From Myxococcota bacterium (GTDB lineage: Bacteria; Myxococcota_C; UBA6777): a DNA stretch of 8,980 nt. The notes below the pieces were generated by a model. It worked only from the letters and a program-made list of their open reading frames with translations, ran no database searches and was not told the origin of the DNA. This document shows positions 1-6,058 of this stretch, in pieces. The translations under genes and the position numbers were made by a program. How positions within the stretch are numbered: position 1 is the first letter of the stretch; the number at the start of each line of letters is the position of its first letter. The stretch is taken from the NCBI GenBank assembly GCA_963169055.1, contig CAUJFU010000438.1, positions 1-8,980 of the forward strand, read 5' to 3'.

Positions 1-2045
1 AAGTCTTTTTCCCCGAACTTGATAAATCCTGCGTAAGTTCCTGCGACTTCGACGCCGACCCCTGTACGCAAAGCCAAGGCTTTCCCATCTCCACCACCTA
101 GGCCCGCTTGCACCCACGAAAACTTAAGCGTGTTGTCGATCTTGGCAACGAAAATGGAATCGCCTGCTGTTTGGGTTTTGAAGCCGTCAAAATCCCCGCT
201 ATTGCACTTCCCTGTGATATAGGCGTTTCCAACGCTATCCACCACGATGTCTCTTGCTTCACTTTTTCCGTTGATCGTGATCGCGTTGGTGAATGTTCCT
301 GCGGGATCGATGATCGCAACAAATAACCCGGGATCTGAGGGGGCAGGTTTGCCCGTGTTGTCTTTGGCGACCAGTGTTATGGTGCCGAAGGCTGCGGTTT
401 TTTGGAAACGCCCAGCGATGTAGACTTTGTTGGATCCCAAGGCGAGGCCGTTTGCGTAGTCTTCGCCTTCTCCGCCTGTCGAGAGTGCCCACAACCACTT
501 TCCGTTGCTATCGAGCTTTCCAACAAAGATATCCGAACCTCCACGCAAAGAGAGTTGCGGAACACCCGTATCTACCGTGATCTTCGTATCTTTGGCTCCG
601 CTGATGGTAGTGGCTACATACAGATGCTCGTCGGAACCGACAGCCAGCCGAACACGCTTGGATTCGATGATCGAGGTGGCACCTGTCGCTTGGATGGAGC
701 GGAACCATTTGAGGCGGCCTGCCGAATCTAATCGCGCAAAAAACAGGTTGGTGGCCGCTCCTTGCGATACGTAGGTGTCGCCTTTTTCGGTGCGGATGGT
801 TCCAGAAAATTCGCCGCCGATATACACGTCTTGGCTTGGGCTGACTGCCACACCCAAAGTCCAGACGCTGGCTTTGCTTGTCCCCAAAGACTTGAGCCAG
901 TTGCAGCCAGAACCGCACAAACAACGTCCGCTTGCGCTGTCGCAAGTTAGGCCGCTGGCGCATTGGCTGTCGCTGGTGCATTTTTTACAGGCCATGCCCT
1001 CGCAGATCTGCCCGTTGCAAGAGGTTCCGCAAGTTCCGCAGTTATCGGGATCTTTGTTGAGGTCTGCGCAGATCTTTCCGCTGCCCGAAGCACAGGCTTT
1101 TTCGCCTGTTTTGCAGCAGATCCCCTCGACGCACACGGGGCTGTCTTGGGGACAGATCTTTTCGCATTGACCGCAGTTTTTGGCGTCCGTTAAAACATCC
1201 ACACAAGCATTGATAGGGGCAGGGCAATTTTCTTTGCCACCCATGCACTTGCAGACGTTGGTATCGCACATCTGATCACTGCGGCATTTGGTGGTGCAAG
1301 AGCCACAGTAGGTCTGATCGGTCTTGGTATTCACGCACTTGCCATCGCAGCAGTCTTGGCCTGCGTCGCATTTTATCTCGCAGTCCCCGCAATGGGCGGG
1401 ATCGCTCTTCTTGTCGGGACATTCCGAGCCGCATCGTTGGTCAGTGGGGCAGATCGAGCATGTGCTGTTGAGGCAGACTTGGCCGGCAGCGCAGGCATTG
1501 TTGCAAGAGCCGCAATGGTCTTTGTTGGTCTTTTTGTTCACGCAGACGCTGCCGCAATCTTCGGTTCCTGATGGACACATACACTTGATTTGGGCTTGGC
1601 CCGATGGACCCGTAATTTCCCCGCATCGGTAGTCTCCAGTGCAAACTACTCCACACTGTCCGCAGTGATCGTTGTTGGAGGCAAAGTCTGCGACACAGGC
1701 AGTTCCGCAGTCGGTTTGCCCTGTCGGGCATCCCGCTGTGCAGCTGGGCTTGGCTGCGGCCTTTTCACATTTTGCATCTTCTTTTGGGCAAGCGCATCGC
1801 GGGGTGCTTCCTGTGCAAACGTTGTTGCAAGCGCCACAATGGTTTGCGCTGGTTTTCAGATCGACACAATCCACACCGCATTGTTCGAGTCCTTGGCGGC
1901 AGACACAACGCTTGTCTTTGCACAAGAAGTTGGGGCGGCAATCGGAATCGACCAGACACTGGGTGTCTGGGTCGAGATAACAAGAGGTCGAAGCTCCCAA
2001 CCAAGCCCCGAACAACACAATCGATACAACCCATCGAAACAACAT
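1..2045 (-). CDS. Exported Cys-repeat / SBBP-type beta-propeller surface protein (C-terminus beyond window)
   Basis: The frame is open without a stop from ATG at 2045 to the left edge, giving 681 residues with the C-terminus missing. The ATG follows GGAG at 8 bases spacing. Residues 1-21 are a hydrophobic signal peptide ending STSC, so Cys22 may be lipidated, although the lipobox is poor (Ser at -3). Residues 30-378 are extremely Cys-rich. Seven degenerate repeats of the type C-G-x-x-C-V-(D/N)-x-K-T-x-x-x-x-C-G-x-C-x-x-x-C run from about 56 to 343 and suggest disulfide-bonded knots. From about 381 onward there are SBBP-like propeller repeats, with F-(V/F)-x-(K/R)-(L/I)-D strands near 436, 508, 575 and 632 and Y-I-(A/T/G)-G strands between them. 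Proteins of this layout are common on the surface of Myxococcota-like bacteria. Adhesion, ligand binding or a structural role is inference. It starts 32 bases after the PEGA gene and is probably cotranscribed with it. Confidence 0.85.
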   Translation of the reverse strand, partial: MLFRWVVSIVLFGAWLGASTSCYLDPDTQCLVDSDCRPNFLCKDKRCVCRQGLEQCGVDCVDLKTSANHCGACNNVCTGSTPRCACPKEDAKCEKAAAKPSCTAGCPTGQTDCGTACVADFASNNDHCGQCGVVCTGDYRCGEITGPSGQAQIKCMCPSGTEDCGSVCVNKKTNKDHCGSCNNACAAGQVCLNSTCSICPTDQRCGSECPDKKSDPAHCGDCEIKCDAGQDCCDGKCVNTKTDQTYCGSCTTKCRSDQMCDTNVCKCMGGKENCPAPINACVDVLTDAKNCGQCEKICPQDSPVCVEGICCKTGEKACASGSGKICADLNKDPDNCGTCGTSCNGQICEGMACKKCTSDSQCASGLTCDSASGRCLCGSGCNWLKSLGTSKASVWTLGVAVSPSQDVYIGGEFSGTIRTEKGDTYVSQGAATNLFFARLDSAGRLKWFRSIQATGATSIIESKRVRLAVGSDEHLYVATTISGAKDTKITVDTGVPQLSLRGGSDIFVGKLDSNGKWLWALSTGGEGEDYANGLALGSNKVYIAGRFQKTAAFGTITLVAKDNTGKPAPSDPGLFVAIIDPAGTFTNAITINGKSEARDIVVDSVGNAYITGKCNSGDFDGFKTQTAGDSIFVAKIDNTLKFSWVQAGLGGGDGKALALRTGVGVEVAGTYAGFIKFGEKD

Positions 2046-2077
2046 GGTTTCCACTCCAATTCAGGCAGATACGATGC
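2046..2077 (-). promoter_or_regulatory. Short intergenic spacer with ribosome binding site of the Cys-repeat gene
   Basis: Only 32 bases separate the TAA of the PEGA gene from the ATG at 2045. On the minus strand the spacer contains GGAG followed by TGGAAACC and then ATG, a good Shine-Dalgarno sequence at 8 bases. No terminator or promoter is visible here. This supports cotranscription and fixes the start of the downstream gene. Confidence 0.6.
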
Positions 2078-3442
2078 TTATTCGTCTTTGAGGCGGACTT
2101 CGCAAGGAACTTCGGACAGTGGGGTGGATTGTGCCATGACAAGGCCCACCACTCCTGCGATCAAGGCGGCTCCTCCGACTCCGACGCCCACATGCCCCAC
2201 TGTGCGAAATGTGTTTCCTTCACGTGCAAATCCCTGATAAGCCGTGAAGTTCGTTTGTCGCACGTCTTGGGCTTCGGCGTGTTTGGCGCTTGCGACACCG
2301 TGCATCGCTCCTGCGACACCGCCGATCAACAAGCCCCCTGCCAACATCGACCACCCGAAGATCTGCCGTCCACGCAATCCTTTTTGGCTGTCTTGCCATC
2401 GGATATAGGCGGGATCGCGTTTCATATCGAGAGCGATGCGTTTTTCTTTGTTGGCTTCGGTCGTCACGGTGCGTTTTTCGGGCAGGTAGCAGGTGCGCCG
2501 CAAGATGATCTCGCGTGTGCCTTCTTTGACATCGATCCGCAGATCGGTTTTGCCTCGATATTGTCCATCCACAAACACCGATACGCCGTCGGGTTTGGTC
2601 AGGATTTGGAGTGCGGGAGGCCCGGGCGGATTGAAGACAAAGGCCAAGGATTGCCCTGCTTCGATGGAAAAGCCCTTCTCTGTAGGCTGTTGGCCGCGAT
2701 AGGTCACTTTGATGGTATAGCTGCCGGGTTCCAGTTTTTTTGTCCACAAGGCTCCGCGTGATATCGCGGGGCTTTGTAGCTTGCCGCCCTCGATCTGGAT
2801 CAGGGCATCTTCGGCGTTGGTGACGATCGTCACTTGGGTTGCGCTGCTTGGGGGATTCAAGACCAAAGTCTTTCGCGCAAAAGCACCGACTTCAAATGCC
2901 TCTTCGCGCTTGATCCCACCGGGATAATCGACTTCTAAGCTATAGCGACCGGGCCGCAGATTTAGGTTCCAGACCATGCCGATACGGCTTTCTTGATAAC
3001 GGTAGCCTTTGAGGTTGGCCGTTGCTTTCGGATGGTTCGTCACAATGCTGACGGCGGCATATCCGACCTGACCAACAAACGTCTGACGAAGACGTGCGGT
3101 TGCAGCCTTGACAGCCGCGCTTTCGTGCAAACCCTCTCGATCGTACAAACGCAATAGGTTGACTGCACGCTCGCGCATCCATGCCCGTTCCTCGGGCTTT
3201 GCGTTTCCTGCTGCGCGACCTAAACTCAATGCCGCGTTGCGCAGCAGCCGCCCTTTTTCAACGCGTTTTTCTTGGCTCAAAGAAGAACCTGCACCCATTT
3301 CGTTGGCCGCTTTTTGAAAACAGTCAGCCGCTTCTTGGAAACGCTGCGAGCGAAACAGCGCATAACAGGCCGGATCTGCGAACGCATCGAAAGCCCATCC
3401 CCACATCACCAACGCACACAACCCAACAACAACACGCTTCAC
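2078..3442 (-). CDS. Exported PEGA-domain protein with two C-terminal membrane segments
   Basis: I place the start at GTG 3442, seven bases after GAGGAG. An in-frame ATG 84 bases upstream has no ribosome site and would bury the signal peptide. The product is 454 residues. Residues 1-22 are a signal peptide with cleavage after AFA. Residues 23-125 are helical with paired motifs such as RSQRFQEAADCF, resembling a TPR unit. Three PEGA-like beta domains follow at about 129-198, 203-272 and 276-342, with recurring I-(V/L)-T-(N/K), L-x-P-G-x-Y/S and E-V-D/K-V elements; the third has the classic DGVSVFVDGQYRGKT. Two glycine-rich hydrophobic segments, about 361-386 and 415-437, sit near the C-terminus. 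PEGA domains are extracytoplasmic beta modules, often attached to kinases and wall or surface proteins. The exact role is unknown. It is separated from the upstream kinase by a weak terminator and is probably in one operon with the downstream Cys-repeat gene. Confidence 0.85.
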   Translation of the reverse strand: MKRVVVGLCALVMWGWAFDAFADPACYALFRSQRFQEAADCFQKAANEMGAGSSLSQEKRVEKGRLLRNAALSLGRAAGNAKPEERAWMRERAVNLLRLYDREGLHESAAVKAATARLRQTFVGQVGYAAVSIVTNHPKATANLKGYRYQESRIGMVWNLNLRPGRYSLEVDYPGGIKREEAFEVGAFARKTLVLNPPSSATQVTIVTNAEDALIQIEGGKLQSPAISRGALWTKKLEPGSYTIKVTYRGQQPTEKGFSIEAGQSLAFVFNPPGPPALQILTKPDGVSVFVDGQYRGKTDLRIDVKEGTREIILRRTCYLPEKRTVTTEANKEKRIALDMKRDPAYIRWQDSQKGLRGRQIFGWSMLAGGLLIGGVAGAMHGVASAKHAEAQDVRQTNFTAYQGFAREGNTFRTVGHVGVGVGGAALIAGVVGLVMAQSTPLSEVPCEVRLKDE

Positions 3443-3538
3443 CGCTTTTCTCCTCGTGGTAGGCTCCACAAACACAAACACCGCCCTCCAAAGCACAACG
3501 ATCCGCAACCTCGACCCCCAAAGCACAACAACCTACGC
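3443..3538 (-). promoter_or_regulatory. Leader of the PEGA gene with two direct repeats 30 bp apart and an RBS
   Basis: Plus-strand CCAAAGCACAAC occurs at 3488-3499 and again, exactly, at 3518-3529. The period is 30 bases, close to three helical turns. On the coding (minus) strand the leader is strongly G/T-rich. GAGGAG lies seven bases before the GTG start. No convincing -35/-10 pair was found, so the promoter is unplaced. The repeats could be tandem binding sites for an activator or simply a local duplication. Confidence 0.35.
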
Positions 3539-3565
3539 AAAAAGGCTCAACACATCGCCGTTGAG
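3539..3565 (-). terminator. Weak intrinsic terminator after the kinase gene
   Basis: On the minus strand CTCAAC pairs with GTTGAG (6 bp, 8-base loop), followed by CC and then five T. It begins seven bases after the kinase stop codon. The stem is short and not GC-rich, so read-through into the PEGA gene is possible. Confidence 0.45.
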
Positions 3566-3571
3566 TGAGTC

Positions 3572-5581
3572 TTAGCGCTTGCAGTAGCCCAGCGAGGGGT
3601 CGAGATCCATCGGATTACGGCGATTGAGACGGACTTGGATCGTGGTGTTTTGTGTGGGCAAGGTGAACGCGCAAGCGTAATAGCCGCTTGCATCGATGTT
3701 TAAGCGCATACGCTCCTTCACCTCGACACAATAGCGCCCTTTGGCGCTGCGTTTGTTTCCGCCGTAGCGCAGCCCAACTTGGGCATTTGCGGGTGAGATC
3801 TTGAGGCGCACACGATACACACCTTCGGTCTGGCCGCCTTCTTTGGTCGCACAGGTCAGTTTCTGACCGTCCGATGAGCAGGCATACACTCCTGATATCG
3901 CGCAATCCCCGTCTCGGACGGCGCAGGCTTGCCCTTTTTTCTCAAAATCCTCGTCGACTTTTCCGTCGCAATCATCGTCTTTGTCATTGCAAAGCTCTTT
4001 GCTTGGCAATATCTGCCCCATACATCGGCCATATTTTCCATCTTTGCAGATCTGCAATCCACCCTGACAAGGGGCGCGTTCTTGGGTTCCCGCAGGCCCG
4101 TCATAGCAAGGCTGACGATCCCCTTCTTTGCAAGGCCCCGAAGCAGCGGCTGGTAGGGGTTGTTGGCGGTTGGTCGGTTCGGTTCCTCGACGATCAGGCG
4201 TTGGTTTGGAGATCGAAGGCGCGGGGGTTCCTGAGAAAAACCACAATCCCGCGCCCAAACCTCCAAACAAAAGGATCGCGATCACCATCCAAAGCCCCTT
4301 GTTTCCGGGCTGACGAATCGATGTCAAATCATCCGCCAACACGGTGGCTTCGTCGGGGGTTCCGAGGTCGATCGGAGCGGATGGGCGTGAGGACGGTGGC
4401 GTGGGCTTTTTGGCACGAACGTTCGCGCTAGAGGCAAAGGTGTGATCGCGCTTGCCTTTGCTCGGAGCAACGGGCTCTTGCGGGAGATCTAATTCGGCCT
4501 CTAAGCTTTCGGGCTGGGGTGCTTGGCCGACTTCGATTCCTGTGGGGCGCGCTCGCAACATAAACGAACTCTCTCCCGAGAGATTCGACAACGAGACCCC
4601 CGAACCTGAAAAGGATGCGCTGCTGTCGGAATCTGTGTTGAGCGAGCGCATAATCTCTTGGAGTTCAGAAGAACTCAGCGTCCCCGTTGAACCTTCGCGA
4701 ACTCCGCTGCTTTCGAGCAGGGCCAAAGACAGCGCGTGCGATAACTCTGCACAAGACTGGTAACGCTTTTCCCGATCGCGCTCCAAACAGCGCAACAAGA
4801 CTTTTTCAAAGGCGGGTGAGATCCCTTCGTAATGGCTGCTTGGAGGAGGGGCGGGTTCGTTCAATTGTTGGTAGATCACGAGTTGGCTGTCCCCTTTGAA
4901 GGGCAGCTTTGCAGTAGCCATAAAGTACAAGATCACGCCAAGGCTGTAGATATCAGCGCGTGCGTCGACGTGTTTGCTGTCGAGGATCTGCTCGGGGGCC
5001 ATATACTTGATGGTTCCCATCGCAACGCCTGTTCGGGTGTGGCTTTCCTCGGCTTCGTCGATCAGTTTGGCGATCCCAAAGTCCGTCACTTTGGGGATTA
5101 CGATATCATCTCCCGGGGTGTGGAGCATAATGTTGGCCGGCTTCAAGTCCCGATGGATCAAGCCTCGTGAATGGGCATACGCCATCGCATCCAACACAGG
5201 GGCCATCAGTCGCCATATATCTTTGATCGGCATCGGTGAGCGGATGCGCTTGAGCAGTTCTTTCAGGTCTTCCCCTTCGATCCACTCCATCACGATGCCG
5301 ATGATCTCTCTTTCCTCGATCACATCGGTCACTTGGACGATATTGGCATGCTTCAATCGAAACTGAATCCGCGCTTCGTCCAAAAAGCGCTTGCGTACCC
5401 CCGCTTCTTCGGCGATGTGAGGCAACAATACCTTGACCGCCATCGTCTCTTGAAGCTTTGTATGGCGCGCACGATACACCCACGCCATACCTCCCTTCCC
5501 TACGGCCTTTTCGATTAAGTAGTTGCCTTGTAATACCTGACCGATCAGTGATTTGCTCGAAAATACTGTATTTTCAGACAT
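3572..5581 (-). CDS. Receptor-like Ser/Thr protein kinase (PknB type) with Cys-rich and PEGA-like ectodomain
   Basis: This is a 669-residue transmembrane Hanks-type kinase that phosphorylates Ser/Thr of cytoplasmic targets. All catalytic elements are present: Gly-rich loop GKGGMAWV (28-35), Lys50 in AVKVL, a probable alpha-C Glu69, HRDLKPAN (143-150; Asp145, Lys147, Asn150), DFG 167-169 and APE 195-197. It is an RD kinase with Thr182, Thr184 and Thr190 in the activation loop. The catalytic domain ends near 290. A Ser/Thr-rich linker (about 297-340) and a Pro-rich stretch precede one membrane helix at about 430-450. Outside are Cys-paired motifs (483-520), CNDKDDDCDGKVDED (531-545; a MopE-type, probably Ca- or metal-binding motif), a second Cys cluster (553-577) and a PEGA-like tail (about 589-655). 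An in-frame TGA nine bases upstream of the ATG excludes a longer start; the ribosome site is weak. It is divergent from the acylase gene and upstream of the PEGA/Cys-repeat pair. Confidence 0.93.
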   Translation of the reverse strand: MSENTVFSSKSLIGQVLQGNYLIEKAVGKGGMAWVYRARHTKLQETMAVKVLLPHIAEEAGVRKRFLDEARIQFRLKHANIVQVTDVIEEREIIGIVMEWIEGEDLKELLKRIRSPMPIKDIWRLMAPVLDAMAYAHSRGLIHRDLKPANIMLHTPGDDIVIPKVTDFGIAKLIDEAEESHTRTGVAMGTIKYMAPEQILDSKHVDARADIYSLGVILYFMATAKLPFKGDSQLVIYQQLNEPAPPPSSHYEGISPAFEKVLLRCLERDREKRYQSCAELSHALSLALLESSGVREGSTGTLSSSELQEIMRSLNTDSDSSASFSGSGVSLSNLSGESSFMLRARPTGIEVGQAPQPESLEAELDLPQEPVAPSKGKRDHTFASSANVRAKKPTPPSSRPSAPIDLGTPDEATVLADDLTSIRQPGNKGLWMVIAILLFGGLGAGLWFFSGTPAPSISKPTPDRRGTEPTNRQQPLPAAASGPCKEGDRQPCYDGPAGTQERAPCQGGLQICKDGKYGRCMGQILPSKELCNDKDDDCDGKVDEDFEKKGQACAVRDGDCAISGVYACSSDGQKLTCATKEGGQTEGVYRVRLKISPANAQVGLRYGGNKRSAKGRYCVEVKERMRLNIDASGYYACAFTLPTQNTTIQVRLNRRNPMDLDPSLGYCKR

Positions 5582-5614
5582 CGAATCTCAGCATCCCACG
5601 CCAAACACTTCGCA

Positions 5615-5627
5615 GAGATGCCATCTC
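5615..5627. promoter_or_regulatory. 13-bp palindrome upstream of the kinase (possible operator)
   Basis: GAGATG-C-CATCTC has perfect 6-base arms around one central base. It lies about 34 bases upstream of the kinase ATG, a place where an operator or a leader hairpin could control expression. An AAGGAG on the minus strand (5630-5625) overlaps it but is too far from the kinase start to serve it. Function is inferred from position and symmetry only. Confidence 0.3.
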
Positions 5628-5775
5628 CTTCTTGCATCAGGCCGAACTATCCGTCTTTTTCTTGCGCGCCGCCTTTTGCGTTCCGTTTTCTCCGTCTCTG
5701 CAAAAAGCTGCGTTCTTTCTCACTTCCCGCACACTACCCAATTCCGCTCGAGAACACAACAAACCAAAGCAGCCT

Positions 5776-5804
5776 TTGACAGAACAGACGTATTTCCTTA
5801 GGAT
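5776..5804 (+). promoter_or_regulatory. Strong sigma70-like promoter facing the acylase gene
   Basis: A perfect -35 box TTGACA (5776-5781) is followed after exactly 17 bases by TAGGAT (5799-5804, four of six consensus bases). Transcription would begin near 5811 and leave a leader of about 248 bases that contains the hairpin element before the acylase start. It could alternatively drive a separate small RNA. Confidence 0.5.
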
Positions 5805-5830
5805 GGCCGAGCGTTTTTTCTTTGGATGGC

Positions 5831-5896
5831 ACTTACGCAGTTCGAACATTTTTGTGGGGTTCCACCCCACACCCCGCAAGGGACTATCGCCCCTTG
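5831..5896 (+). repeat. Double-hairpin intergenic repeat, copy A
   Basis: The lead sequence ACTTACGCAGTT precedes a perfect 8-bp stem with a 3-base loop (5853-5860 with 5864-5871, TGTGGGGT/ACCCCACA). A second stem follows: CAAGGG (5877-5882) with CCCTTG (5891-5896). No T-run follows, so it is not a typical intrinsic terminator. A diverged copy lies at 8806-8847 in the same orientation. The form resembles repetitive extragenic palindromes found between genes in many bacteria; this class assignment is inference. Confidence 0.6.
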
Positions 5897-6058
5897 ACCC
5901 CGCGTTTGGCGAAAAGATCACTGCTTTCCAAACCAACGACGCTCTCGCTTGGAGTGGCGCGAACACGGCTTTATCTTGTCTACGTCGTGGCTTGTAGAGG
6001 TTTAACGCCCGTTTGGGATCTGTCGGTGGGAATCTTTCTTGTTTTTGGGAGTCGCGCA

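Larger units (their letters stand above)
5582..6058. other. Divergent intergenic region between kinase and acylase
   Basis: These 477 bases have no supported gene. They hold the palindrome near the kinase, a sigma70-like promoter facing the acylase (5776-5804), the double-hairpin repeat (5831-5896) and the acylase ribosome site (GGGAG, 7 bases before ATG 6059). A weaker second promoter candidate facing the acylase is TTGGAG at 5949-5954 and TATCTT at 5972-5977, 17 bases apart. I found no convincing promoter facing the kinase. Confidence 0.6.

Noticed and set aside
904-1990. Regular DNA repetition, considered as a possible CRISPR or tandem repeat array
   Set aside because: The periodicity comes from degenerate protein-level Cys repeats. 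There are no identical DNA repeats with unique spacers.
1772-2761. Plus-strand frame of 329 residues
   Set aside because: It spans antisense to two identified minus-strand genes and their junction; its Cys and His content mirrors the Cys codons of the opposite strand.
3443-3526. Upstream in-frame ATG of the PEGA gene at 3526
   Set aside because: It lacks a ribosome site and puts 28 residues before a good signal peptide. GTG 3442 follows GAGGAG.
5822-6058. Upstream in-frame extension of the acylase to an ATG at 5822 (79 extra residues)
   Set aside because: It runs through the hairpin repeat, has no ribosome site, and would place the lipoprotein signal peptide more than 80 residues inside the protein. 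ATG 6059 has GGGAG at seven bases.
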